A stretch of DNA of 40,245 nucleotides, taken from contig MNCI01003306.1 of the NCBI GenBank assembly GCA_015680685.1, positions 12,334 to 52,578 on the forward strand, in the 5' to 3' direction. Position 1 is the first letter of the stretch, and every line of letters begins with the position of its first letter. A program made the translations under genes and the position numbers. The notes under the pieces are model-generated. The model worked only from the letters and a program-made list of their open reading frames with translations. It was not told the origin of the DNA and did no database searches. Of the stretch, positions 9,738 through 21,315 are shown piece after piece. Source of the DNA: Gnetum montanum. Lineage: Eukaryota > Streptophyta > Gnetopsida > Gnetales > Gnetaceae.

Positions 9738-10525
9738 CGTGCCTACTAGCCATATTTATGGCATAGGAGATTGTAGTTGCAACGAAGCTCTTGCAATTTT
9801 TTCATTTGAAAGTTAGAATTTTCGTCCTGAGTGCTCACAGCAAGAGTCATTGAGTGTATAGATCTTTATTCAAGCATTGTTGTACTTGAGCACGATAGTA
9901 TGTGTGGCAATGAAGATGAGCTTTCTAATAAACCTTGCAGCATTCTAGATAGATTAAATATTTTATTTGTGCATTTAATGTTTTCAATTATTTATTAATT
10001 TTTTAAATTATTTATTAAATGTTTTTAGTAATTAAGTTAATGAAGTGATTAAGCAGGGTAGATTAAACACATATGTATGACCACTTCGAGTGTAACATGT
10101 ATTCACTTGGTAATCCCAACAGCATTATTGCTTGGTATGCCTAGTAGCATAGTGCTTCGTTGCGTAGCAATGGATATGTGGGTTTAGGACATGTACGGAA
10201 AGTGGAACTAGATGCTTAGGTTAGGGCTCGTTAGAAATTAGTTAATAGATAAATTAAATTAGTTAATCCAATTATTTTATTTCCTTTTAAAATACCCAAA
10301 TCATAAAATACAAAATAATAAAAATTAGATGCCTCAATTACACTTAACCATACCAATGTACATCACAAGTGTAATTGGGTAGACAATGATTGACCTTAAG
10401 GTAAGATTCACTTCTTAGAAGACTAGTGCACCAGAAATGATAAAGTCCACAAAATTTGACTGGATCACACATGGATTCTTTGTGATTTATATGGTTGGAC
10501 ACAGGGGTACCTTGCCGCTCATCAA

Positions 10526-10543
10526 TGGCACCATTGTCGAGCA
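10526..10543 (+). other. Primer binding site, tRNA-Asp type (copy B)
   Basis: TGGCACCATTGTCGAGCA lies one base after the LTR. It matches the tRNA-Asp complement at 13 of 18 positions, and the first differences are G to A or C to T. Confidence 0.75.
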
Positions 10544-10681
10544 CTTTGTTTGTTGAAACATCTGCTATTTAGGTTTAAGTGAATACAATTAATATCATTG
10601 TACGAATTTCAAGGTCAATATTATTCTTGCTATACATATAATTATAAAATGCACATTGATAATTTTATTTTGCTTTGAAAA

Positions 10682-13366
10682 ATGTCTTCTTTTTCTCACA
10701 AGCACAAAGAAGGCAAACCACCAGTCCCACAAGAGTGCAAAGTGATATATACTCATCCCGATGAGTATGTACCAAACTTCATCTTCATCCTACATCAGGA
10801 TGAACATCTGTGATGGTGTGATATGGAGGGCAACATTGCCTTGCCCCTTGATTGATCTATGCCCAGGATGTTGCTTAAAACTCTTAAGAAGTTGGGCATC
10901 TCAGATGTTCACAAAGAATACATTGTGAATGGATATGATACTCGAAACTACTATCCTACTAAAACACAACACAAACAAGATTGATGTTAGGAGAAGCTCC
11001 ATGAAGCCACAAAGGGAAAACATTACACTAATTCCTTATTCCTACTAAATTAAGATGACAATGAGGATCCTACTACTAAAGGTTCTCAACATGAAGATTC
11101 TTCACTCCCTGATATTGGTGATGAGGGTGTGAACCTAAACTTATGATCCACTATGCATAAACTAGGTTTAGGAAAAAGGGACAGCCAAGGTAGGGACTTG
11201 AGAAAGCATCACAATAGCAAGGAATCTAATCATGGTGATTGTAATAAGTAAAAGAGTGGTAGTGGATACTATGGTGGTGGTGGTGGTCCACCTTTCTCTT
11301 CATCCAATTTTGAACATTCCTCTTCATTTATTGGTTCTCATAGAAGCCATCATTGAAATAGTTGTGATGAAGGTGATCAACAAGATAACAACAATCATGA
11401 AGGCCAACAAGACCGAAGGGGTGGCCAAAACCATCATTGGCATCATTGATGCAGTGATGATGATGAACCTTTGTTAGTGACTTGAAGTATGTTCAACATT
11501 ACAAAGGNAAGGACACTGATCAAGGAAGTTGAAAGCTAGTACTAGTCCTTAGAGGCAAAATCTATTCATAGATGGAGTACCATGTTACAGCTATTTAATG
11601 ATAAATATCAGATGTACTCCAGAGTGTCTAATTTGAGAAGGCAAATCCAAGGTTGGAAATAGGGAACACATGAGCCCTTTGATGTCACCATGGGTAGATA
11701 TTATTCACTCTTACATCGATGCCTTGGCCATGGTTATTCTTAGAGGGAATAACTTTGCCACATTATAGATGGGCTTAGAGTAGAAACTAGAAGAACCCTT
11801 GGGGTGTATGCCCAAGGAAGATTGTCTGAACTAAGAGCTCATTATATCCAAAGGCTAATTGAGTACGTAGCAAAAGAAGAAGGTGAGCTACAAGAAAGGG
11901 AAAGTGTAGAAGAGTATGATAGGGACACTTTCATCAGAAAATAAGAGGTTTGATTTTGTAAGGAGGAGAAGTCACCACTTGATGAAGTAATGAACAAAAA
12001 AACCTTGCCCATCCAAAAATCTGTTTTTGATATTTCAACAAAGGTTGATAAATTATGAGACTCTTTGGATGAAAAATTTCAAATTGCTATGAAGAGTGTT
12101 GAGAAATCCAAAGAGCAAAATAGTGATCGTAACCATAAAAGATGTAAAGAAGCTGAACATGCCTACCAAAGAGGTAAGGGTAAAGTTGCAACAATAGAGG
12201 AGGTTGTGGAAATCGACTCTAATGATGAAATTGTTTGTGACATCTATCAATATGAACATTCAAAGGGATGTTTTCCTATGGTGTTACACTTACAAGAGTC
12301 TAGGATGTATGCATTGAACCCTCAACTAGCATGTAGGTAGGCACCTATACGATTGCCTTATCTTCAAGGCAATCTAAGGCAGTTCCACTAGCAACAACAT
12401 GCTTACTACCTGAGCAGAAGTCCTTCGCAACCTTATGAATAATACCAACAGTGGCACTGATCACAATCGTGGGGAATGCCATTACCAAGGCAGCAGTACC
12501 CTTATAGGCAACCAGATCCATACAAGTACTATGTTCAGCAACCCATATCTCTAAGAAGTTCTGCAAGTCATACCTCATTTCAGCATCACTATTACCCTCT
12601 AGAGTACCACTAAATACATTCATCATCTACTCAAGGGGAAAACCCATATTGATACCACCCTCTACATCCATTTGTACACATGCCTCCACCTTCAACCCAT
12701 TTACCTTCTACTTCATCCATGCAAGGTGAAATTCCTCCACAGCTGCAACAACAAAACACTATAAGGTTTGTACATTCAAAATTGGCTTTCCAACCAAGTG
12801 GTCGGGATAATCGATCCAGAAAAAAACCTTTCTTTTGACCTAGTACTCCTCTTCAACCCTCACAATCTAGTTTGGCTAACTATCCTACATCTCCAGTACC
12901 CTCATCCTTTGCATCAAATATCTTCGAGTGCCCTTCAAACCAAGTGTCACCTCAGCTTGACACTATAATGCTAACTCATGCTATTTTTGACTAGATCAAG
13001 GCTGGCAATCTTCCCATGAAAAGATCTAACCCAGCAAGTCCACTCATTTACCTACAGATCACTGGACATGAGCCTTGCAAGGCTCTTCTTAACTCTAGTT
13101 CCAAATTTAATCTCATCTCGCATGACATGTACAAGGCCTGGAACCTACCGCCTCTCAAGAAGAGAAACACCCATCTAAAATTGATAGATCAGTTAATTAC
13201 TATTCCTCTGGGATTAGCAGAGGACATTGTAACCACAATTTATGGGTGGTCCTATCTTGTTGATTTTTTGGTCATCAAGGTGGACACCTACAAAAGTGAC
13301 TTCCCCATCATTATGGGAAGAGCTTGGTTAAGCACAGTTCACACACGTATGGGTATATGGGTATAA
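10682..13366 (+). pseudogene. gag-pro: gag-protease part of the element B polyprotein
   Basis: The ATG at 10682 is followed by the same MSS start as in A and C, then the YTHPDEYVPNF motif (from about 10748), a Gly/His/Asp-rich linker (about 11240-11460), and the capsid core (DKYQMYSRVSNLRRQIQGWK, about 11600-11660). The knuckle (12236-12274, CDIYQYEHSKGC) has its second Cys changed to Tyr. Then come a Pro/Gln/Tyr-rich stretch and the retropepsin (about 13010-13366). The whole 2.7 kb stays in one frame, interrupted only by stop codons explicable by C-to-T or G-to-A changes. About 190 bases of the capsid N-terminus present in A are missing at the N at 11507. The protease motif is LLNSSSKFNLIS, so the catalytic Asp is Asn and the protease would be inactive. 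Confidence 0.88.
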
Positions 13367-13960
13367 GGGACCTATCTTTAGAAATATCCAAGGAAAATGA
13401 ACTAGGCAAGATCAAGAAGAAGTGTATTCTATGCATCATGTATAGCGATAACAGTGCAATTATGTGCAAATAATTTGTTTAATCAAAAGTACATACATTA
13501 AAGCATGCAATTAGTGTGCATAAGAAATCAATATTTAGAGGTGTCTGTACATAGTAGCCACAAAGTAGGAGGGCACCCAATGGCTGATAGCTAACTCAAA
13601 TAGTAGTATATTATGCATGAAACCAACTAAGAGCCTAACGTGTGCTTATGTGGAAGGCATGGACAAAATTTAACAAGTTCATTTCCAACTCTTTAACAAA
13701 GATGATGATACTTGTTGGGAGAGTTGGAAATCCCTGATAACTTCAAGTAGCAGCCTCTAGAGCTAAAACCTTTATCGATTGGTATAGAATATGCATTTTT
13801 AAACAATGGTAAACTAGTCATAATTAATGCTAAACTTACTCCTAAATAAAAAGAAAAGCTATTGAATGTAGTTAACAAGTGGCCAATAGCCTTTACCTAG
13901 TCATATCCAGAGCTAATAGGAATCGAGCCAAGGATATGCTAACATCGCATCTATATCGAC
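13367..13960 (+). pseudogene. Protease-RT linker of element B
   Basis: This matches the linker of C (36140-36800): 'DLSLEISKEN', then Pro/Leu-rich sequence with 'PLELKP', 'YAFLN' and 'LVIINA' motifs (about 13740-13830) typical of the segment before RT in gypsy pol. It has several stops and at least one frame slip near 13450-13700. Confidence 0.6.
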
Positions 13961-14860
13961 CTGGCCATGCAGCCTAGAAGGCAGCCACAGAGGCGGCTAA
14001 ATCCCAAATTGAAACAGATAGGCAAAGAGGAAATTGAACAACTCCTCAAGGTGGGGTTCATTTATGCAATTGCAAATAGTGAGTGGGTTAGTCAACTCGT
14101 AATTGTGTCGAGGGCAAATGGTAGGTCTGCATTGACTTTAGGTTGTTGAATATGGTAACATTTAAAGATCATTTTCCTTTGCCATTTGTGGATCAAGTGT
14201 TGGACACCATATCTGGGCATTGTTTTTATAGCTTCTTGGATGGTTATAGTGTCTATAGCCAAATCTAGATTGCGCTAGAAGATTAGGCCAAGACAACATT
14301 CATGAGTCCTTGGGGGACTTTTGCATATTGTAAGATGCCATTTAGTTTATGTAATGTCCCCTACAATATTTCAACACTTGGTCCTTAGTTTTTTCCAACA
14401 GCAAATCGGTAGTGGTGTTGAAATCTTCATGGATGACTTTTCCACCTATGAAGCTATATTTGAGCAAGTGTTGGACTACCTTGAGCAAGTATTAAAGAGA
14501 CGTGTAGAAAAAAATCTATGACACAACTGGCAAAAGAGCCATTTTCATGGTCCAAGAAGGCATTGTGCTAGGGCATCGAATTTCGCAAAAAGGGATTGAG
14601 GTAGACCCAAAAAAGATAAGGGTCATCCAAGGAATAACACGCCAACTTGAGACCATTAAAGATGTTCGGTCATTCCTTAGACACATTGGCTACTATTGAT
14701 GATTCATAGAGAATTTCTCTAAGATTGTAAAGCCATTAGTAGAGCTCACAAAGAAAGATTCACCTTTCATCTAGACCAAGGAATGTGAACATGCATTCCA
14801 AAAATTAAAAGAGAAACTCATAGAAACACTAATCCTACGAGCACTAGACTGGTCCAGACC
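13961..14860 (+). pseudogene. pol (RT): Reverse transcriptase of element B
   Basis: The RT begins at QRRLNPKLKQIGKEEIEQLL (about 13990-14050), followed by the SEWVSQLVIVSR segment and the 'PWGTFAYCKMPFSL' palm segment, read through small frame slips near 14140 and 14330. The catalytic box is IFMDDFS (14423-14443), the F-M-D-D form of YXDD, with both Asp present. A thumb/connection segment follows ('RSFLRHIGYY', 'FTKDSPF'-like). Stops at 14282, 14518 and other places inactivate it. The frame before and after is the same as gag, so gag and pol were one ORF. Confidence 0.88.
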
Positions 14861-15300
14861 CTTTGACATTATTATGGATGCATTTAACTATGCCTTGGGA
14901 GTAGTGCTCATGTAGATGGATGATAAGAAATGCCTATACTATATCCACTGCGTGAGCTAAAGCATAGTGGGAGCACAGTTAAATTACACCACCATGGAGA
15001 AAGAACTAATGGTAGTGGGTACACTCTAGAAAAGTTCAGTCACTATGTGCTTGGTTACAAAGTATTTATGCATATAGACCAAAGTGTAATTTGCTTCCTC
15101 ATGAATAAGCCAACAATGAGCCCTTGTGTCATATGGTGGCTCATGATCTTGCAAGAATTTGATCTCACAATGGTAGATTGAAAAGGAATCAAGAATGTGA
15201 TCACTGACCACCTCTTTCACTTAAGATGGGATAATAAAGAGGAGGAGAGCCTACTCTTTGATTAGTTTCAAGACAAACTTCTCTTTATAGGAGAAATAAA
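14861..15300 (+). pseudogene. pol (RNase H): RNase H domain of element B
   Basis: The RNase H acidic residues can be followed: Asp in MDAFNYALG (about 14877), Glu in the TMEKEL segment (about 14995), Asp in FMHIDQS (about 15068-15088), and Asp in VITDHL (about 15203). The motif LQEFDLTMVD (about 15150-15178) is the usual end of this domain in Athila/Tat pol. There is a small deletion near 15015 and stops at 15179 and elsewhere. Confidence 0.82.
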
Positions 15301-16575
15301 TGAACAAATGCCTATAGAAACAACATGGTACAAGGACATCCTCACCTATATTCTCACTTAGGAGATGCCACAAGATTTGGATTTTAGAAAGAAGTAATAA
15401 TTCCTTCATCGAGTCAAATAATTCATGGAAATCAACAAACACCTCTACAAGGTATGTGCTGATGGCTTGATTCATTGGTGTGTCCTTGATGAAGATCAAT
15501 TGCACATTCTCTAGGATGCCCATGAAGGGCCTTATAGAGGCCACTTTGTAGGGAGACACATGACCATAAAAATCCTAATGGTAAGATACTATTGGCCTAC
15601 AATCTTGAGGGATGCCCACCTATTTGTTAAGTCTTGTGAATGTTGTCAATGAGATGGGGGGATGACTGCTCGCATGGAAGGTCCTCAATAGTGGATTTAG
15701 CCATTAAAACCTTTCGAAATATGGGGCATTGACTTCATGGATCCCATCACACTCATGTCCAACGAAAAGGCATATCTTATAATAGTAGTTGACTATTACA
15801 CAAAATGGACAGAAGTAGCAGTTGTTACTGATTGTACATCATCCACTGTTGTTAGATTCATACAACAAAATATTGTAAATAGGTTTGGGGTGCGACGTTC
15901 ATTAATTTTTGATAATGGAACTCATTTCACAGGTGCCACTTTTAGAAAGTTAATGTAACACTTGAGAGTTGAACATAAATTAACAACACCCTATCAGCCC
16001 TAAGCCAATAGTTAATTAGAGGTAACCAACCAGGAGATCACAAAAATACTAACGTGGACCATTAGCAAATATAGGAAAGATTGGAGAGCAAAACTTAATG
16101 ATGCCCTCTTGGCTTACTAATCTACTTGGAAACTTCCTATTGGCTATTCTCCCTATGAGTTGTTGTATGAAAAACTTGCAATGCTTCCAATTTAATTCGA
16201 GCTTCGTACACCCTCAACAGCCTGTGATCTAAATCTTGAGANTAACATCATGACCTAAGAATATGAAAGGTAAAACTTCAACTAGGAGATAAGGTTATCT
16301 ATTAGAACCCCACACATGTACCCCAAAAAGAAAAATTTCAAACATTGTGGGAGGGACCTTATATAATTGATTAAACCTTTCCCTTTGGGGCCATGTTAAT
16401 CTACAAACCTGAAAGCCCAAATAATAAGCAGTTGGTAAACATCCAACAAATAAAACCTTTCCTAGAACTAAGATGGGCCAGTACAACTACTACCTCGATG
16501 AATGGACAACCACGTTCCATTTTTTGGATCTCCTCCTTCCAACTCAATCATGGGGGAGACGACCATCCATGCTAA
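15301..16575 (+). pseudogene. pol (IN): Integrase of element B
   Basis: The HHCC zinc domain has His 15521, His 15542, and Cys 15635 and 15644. The catalytic core has Asp 15731 (GIDFM), Asp 15911 (FDNGTHFTG) and Glu 16019 (LEVTNQE), with 35 residues between the last two, as expected for DD35E. The C-terminal GPY/F-like module is WEGPYIID (16348-16371). The frame changes across the N at 16242, and stops are frequent. The last codons (ISSFQLNHGG, about 16525-16560) run into the internal purine tract. All three acidic residues are retained, unlike in C and E. Confidence 0.88.
16545..16562 (+). promoter_or_regulatory. Internal polypurine tract at the end of pol (copy B)
   Basis: AATCATGGGGGAGACGACC. 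Equivalent tracts lie at 1131-1148 (A), 7503-7518 (D) and 33466-33484 (C), and a decayed one at about 25783-25800 (E). It is nearly the same as the terminal PPT (21547-21560). Confidence 0.5.
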
Positions 16576-18427
16576 CTATCCATAAGGCTTCTCAGTTTTT
16601 CTAGTTTTTTTTTCCACGTTTCTGATTTTTTAAGTTATTTATTTTACAAATTTTTGGATTTTCAAAATTTTCTGATTTTACACCATTATTATTACCTTTG
16701 AACCTTTCTTAATTATGTTATACTTTCTAATTTATTTTAATTGATTTTTTTATTCAAGTGTGATATTTCCTTATTTTTTGCTAATAAAAATTACTTTATT
16801 ATCATAGGACACAGTGTCGCTATTACTAGTTACTAATAATGGTTTGTCCTTAATGTTATGATTATTGATGTCTGGTTTCTATTTTTGAATTATGTTGTTT
16901 GATGACTTTGATATGGTTTATATTTCATGGAATAGGTAGTGAGTCCATGTCATTCACCCATCCAATCAATTCTATGGTTTTCCTTATTTTGGAAATTCAA
17001 GGTCCCTTCCATTAAAGAAACTTTTAATCAATTAATGACCTTGGTAGTTCTGGAATTAGGAAGGATTCAAAAGTTTGTAAAGGGTGTGACTTCAAGGGGA
17101 CTTAATACTGTTTGTACTCTTCTACTTGCTTAAGTGCTAGGGTGTTTTTCATGGACTTCTTACCATTCCATACCAACCACTAATAGGAAGTCAAATAAGT
17201 ATGTGCATGGTGTGGTTCCCATCTAGAAAAAAAAAATGATGGGAATTCAAAGCACACCCCTTAGACATGAATAAGTCCTTGCATGGTGTGGTTCCCATTT
17301 CAAAAATAATAATAATAATAATAATGGAAATTCAAAGCACACCCTTTGGACCAATAAACGGGCTACAAGCACTAGTTATGGGACTAGAAAGACATGCACT
17401 TATGCTTGAAGGTCCTCTCTCACTTACTACTTCTCTCTTTTCTTCTTCTTATGGAATAGTGGTTATCTTGTGGAAGCACCCTTGTGTCTCGAGTGGGTGG
17501 ATCGGTCTTAGAGTGGCGATGCAAAGTCACTGAAAGTGGCTAGTTTTGGTCTGGACTAAGGATGGACCTTCCCAGGTCATTTTAAACACAAATTGCACAA
17601 GGGACTTCTTATGACCTTAATTTGAAACTCCATTCCACCTTCTCTATCATCCATCCATGCTATGATAACTCNGGGGACCCACTTGCATAGCTCTTAGTTT
17701 AGTTAGTTAAGGTCCCTTACCTTTGACATTGCCACAATCCTATCTTTCGCATATTCCATTGGGTATTCTGCTCAGTGCTCCTTAACCTTTTATCTCATTC
17801 ATCTTTCAAGTTAATTTTTCTCCATTTTTCCAAATTTATGAGCTTCAACACCCTCTTCTCATGTTTTGATATTGTTCTCGGCCTTTTGAGCTTTCATTCA
17901 ACCCTGATTTCATTCAAAAATTCCTTGTATTTTGCAAGTTTGACCAAAGTCAACGATGGTCCACAACTACGTTAATGAGGGAGTTTTTGACAATTTTTCA
18001 GAGCCCATAACACAAAGGGATTTTCTGTAATTTTTTTAGAGCCCAAAATCTTCTAGAGCTCATAACTTCCCAACCGTTTGTCCAAGTCACTCTATTTTTC
18101 GATCCTACACTTACCAGAGGTAAGATCTTTATCATGGGGGCTACAAACCTTAAGGTTTCCAATGAAAAATCGATGATTTTTTTTTGGAAATTTTTCTAAC
18201 TCCCCCAAAGGATTAATAACCTTAACAACATATAAACATCAACTTTTTCGATAGTTAACCCTTCCAACAACCTCTGAGATGATTTATTAATGATAACACA
18301 TCAATAAAATAATAATTGGAGTAATTAAATCAGCCATAATCATAACTTAGACAAGGTGTAACCATCCTTAAGGGATAAAGGTATTCTAATTGCTTTAAGG
18401 TTACATAATGATTACTAATCCATGGTC
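16576..18427 (+). other. Spacer between pol and ORF3 (element B)
   Basis: About 1.85 kb without a coding domain. It is T-rich at first (16585-16800), contains the two hairpin units (17204-17350), then a block shared with C ('caagggacttc', 17596) and a T-rich stretch. The frames at 16939, 17267 and 17775 have no recognisable domain. The N at 17672 is an unresolved base. Confidence 0.6.
17204..17350 (+). repeat. Two hairpin units (element B)
   Basis: Unit 1 is at 17204-17262 and unit 2 at 17281-17346. Each reads GCATGGTGTGGTTCCCAT, then an A-rich loop ((AAT)n in unit 2), then ATGGGAATTCAAAGCACACCC or a variant. GGTTCCCAT pairs with ATGGGAATT in unit 1. Confidence 0.7.
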
Positions 18428-18442
18428 TCATTGTAATTACAG
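18428..18442 (+). promoter_or_regulatory. Candidate 3' splice site before ORF3
   Basis: CATTGTAATTACAG ends at 18442, directly before the ATG of ORF3. Copy C has TTTTTGTGATTGCAG at the homologous position (31896-31910, element strand). Athila-class env-like genes are known to be made from spliced RNA; its use here is inference. Confidence 0.4.
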
Positions 18443-21315
18443 ATGACACCAAAACAGAAATGCTCGCAGGAAGGAGAACCCTCTGAACCACAGGAGAAGC
18501 AGCCCAAAGTTGGAAGGGGCCAACAAGAACAAGTCTAAGAACTACCAAAAGCAACCCATGCAACGTGACCTCTTTATGAGGAGCTCAAAGTGGAATCTGT
18601 CTGACAGATTCCATAACAAGAAGTGTCTATTAAACAATCACAGTGAAGAGATGTGCTTGGACCTACGCCAAGGCTTGAGGTCACATTGACTCAAGCTTGC
18701 CTAGACATCTTCAGGTCCCAAGAGACCCAATGATCAGTCCTTCAAGAGATCAACTTCGGGCCATTCCTTAAGAAAGCTCCAGTGGATGTCAAGACTTAGT
18801 TGCAAACCTCTTTGATGTGGCCAATAATCACATCTAGTGGGGAATGGTACATGGGAGAGACATATCTCTTCTGGATTAATAGAAAAGGGGGAGGGGGGGG
18901 GGGNNNNNNNNNNNNNNAATCAAGGATATTCAAGTGTCCTACTTGGTAGAAGCTATTGCATAGGCACTTGGGTTGCTTGACACCTAGACAAAGATAGCAG
19001 AACTATCCATGAAAGTTAATCCTGAGGCCAAGAGGAAGTGGACCTAGTGATGCTACAAGGTTGACCGTAAGGAGTATAGTGTGCTTACATTGGCACAGCT
19101 AATTTATTTCAAAATTGTGGCTTATCACGTTAGTCTGATGGTGAGGCCAAGCAAGGTGACCACCTTTTCTACGTAAGCATGTGCTACTCTAAGTGGGAAG
19201 TTTCCCATCAACCTTTCACAATTGATCTACCTAGAGATCAAGAAACACTTCAAGGAAAATGAACATGGAAGCAAAACCCTTCCCTTTTTGTCCCTCATTT
19301 GGAAGCTCTGCAAAAGGGTAGGCATTGTCTACTACTCCAATGATACCATTAGATATGCTCCTTTAGCCTCATGATCAGAGATCATGAAAGATAAGACATC
19401 AATGATGACCCAAGAAGAGGAGCAATCACCTTCACCACCCACTCAGGAAACAACATCGGAGGCCCGCGTAGCCATTGAGCATTTTTGCAAAATCCAAGAA
19501 TAACTCTTGAGTGAACAAGAGTAATGTGCAAGAATGAGTGGGGAAAATCCATTTATATACTGACCAACGATGAGTCACTTGAATGAGTTGGCTTGAATAG
19601 TTAGCTAGGTGGGGAGGGGTGGACCAATTTTCTTTACCCAACGAACATAGTTGCATGTGAGGTCAAATCTCAATGCTCGAGAGGTGACGATTTTTTTATC
19701 TCAACATTATCTATTCCTAGAAATCTTTGATAATGCCACCACTTTCTCAATGCATTTGGAGGAAGGTGAAGGGGTAACTATTTTAGTGATGCAACATCAA
19801 GGGCAGGAAACAATGGCTAAAGTGGTTACTGATTATGTTGTTGAAGCATTAAATACACCTATGGTGTTTGTATTAGAGGTATATGCACTTCAAGATGTGC
19901 AAATGTCCATAGGCATGGTTAGCGGAAAGTTGAATGCAACCCAGCATAAAGAATTGCTGGAACAACTAGTGGGAATTAGTTAACCAACTTTAAATATCTT
20001 TGATTTTCTGGAAGACATCATTACAACCTAGTTAGAGCTACAACATGCAAGGGGTAAATGCATTATTTTGGAGGGGCAACTCAAAATGACCCAAGAATGA
20101 AATCAATGATTGGCTATGGGTGTTGCCAAACTATGTGCCTAACTTGCAGATCCTACGATCCTCAGCCCAACAATAACAAGAGATGAAGCTTTCAAATAGC
20201 TTCAAGAAGGATTCTAGAAGGCTGAGGAGGAGGCAGTAACAGCCATCTTTAACTAGTCCATTACTGAAGCAAAAATGCATTCAATTTAGAAGGACTTTAC
20301 ATAGATGTGCCAAGAGAATGGGACCCTGACCACACAGAATTATCGCTTGTGCAATGTTGATGCTTAGAAGAATCAAATGCAAGAATTTATTCATCAATAG
20401 TAGGAGTAGCTTGGTAGGGTGAACATTGAATTGAGAAGATTGGCTATAGAAAATCAAAATCTGTCAATGGAGGAAGTGCATGCTTTGCACCAGAAGTTTT
20501 CCATTGAGATTGCTGCCTAGAAGAATGAGGTCTTGAAATTTGAAAAAGTGAAGAATCACCATAGAGACTAGGTTGGCTTGTAGAAGAAAGTTAATGAAAA
20601 ACACATTTAGATGGTGAAGGTGAAAATGAATGAAGCCCTTTAGCAACTCTAATAGGGAAGAGAAGTCTGGCAATCCATCATTGATGGAATTGATGCCTAC
20701 AACAAACTAGAGATATGCTTGAAGGAGTTGCAAATTGAAAAAATGATAGAATGTATGGAGTTGACTAATCTCTGATATGCAAACCTAGCGATGCTGACTA
20801 TTGGACAACCATGGTTAGAGTTAGAAAAGCAAGTGGCTAGCTCGTATCTATTATACAAGGTAGAGTTCAAGCATCATAAAGATGCCAAGCAAAAGTTTGA
20901 GATTGCAAACACTAAACTTGAAGTTCACAGTGCATGGTTTAGAGATTAATGATCAATCATTGAGAACCTAGCCAAATGGATAAATGACTACCAGGAGTTG
21001 AAGAACACAGTCAAGGCATTCGAGATTGAACGCAAATAGTTCATTGCCTAGTTTATCAACGTGAAGGAGTTATTTCTAGCAATCCCGTGTCCCTGGGATG
21101 TGCTTGTTCCAACCCACATTAGTGAAGTTGCATGGATGGTGCACGATCCCATAAGTAAGGAGGAGAAAATGAAAGCACTGCTAGATGCTTTCTGCCTCCA
21201 GCCTAACGTTGCAATAGTAGTAGGATAGTCACAATCACCTCAATCGTCACTTGTATGTGAAACTAGTGAAGGTCCCTCAAAACCATAGGAGCCACCATCG
21301 CCTAGGATCATCTGA
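18443..21315 (+). pseudogene. ORF3 of element B (env-position protein, Transposase_32-like half plus coiled-coil half)
   Basis: The ATG follows a splice-acceptor-like sequence. After the gap the frame stays the same from 18919 to at least 21315, about 800 codons, broken only by nonsense codons (mostly TAG/TAA at likely Gln codons and TGA), with no frameshift. The part at about 19080-19350 has the pattern YHVSLMVRPSKVTTFST, LSGKFPINLSQLIY, then LPFLSLIWKLCKRVGI. From memory this resembles the plant 'putative transposon protein' domain (PF20167) found in Athila-like elements. From about 19690 to 21080 the sequence is rich in Glu, Lys, Gln and Leu and looks coiled-coil. A Ser/Pro-rich end follows. 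I see no clear signal peptide or fusion motif, so 'envelope' is only positional. A possible extended end is the TAA near 21385. Confidence 0.7.
18886..18917 (+). other. Poly-G run and assembly gap inside ORF3
   Basis: A G-rich run is followed by 14 N. ORF3 is in a different frame before and after, so the gap length is not reliable. Confidence 0.85.

Larger units (their letters stand above)
9557..10524 (+). repeat. 5' LTR of element B (968 bp)
   Basis: It runs from TGATGAGTCAC to CGCTCATCA. U3 carries a 34-bp tandem repeat (9625-9692 plus a partial third unit). The TATA box CTATAAATA is at 9729-9737. The polyadenylation signal has decayed to AATGAA near 9913. It is about 130 bp longer than the 3' LTR because of the U3 repeats. 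Confidence 0.92.

Noticed and set aside
11232-11477. 81-codon Val/Ile-rich plus-strand frame
   Set aside because: Shifted reading of the Gly/His-rich gag linker of B.
18330-18563. 77-codon minus-strand frame over the ORF3 start
   Set aside because: Antisense to the acceptor-like sequence and the ORF3 N-terminus; no features of its own.
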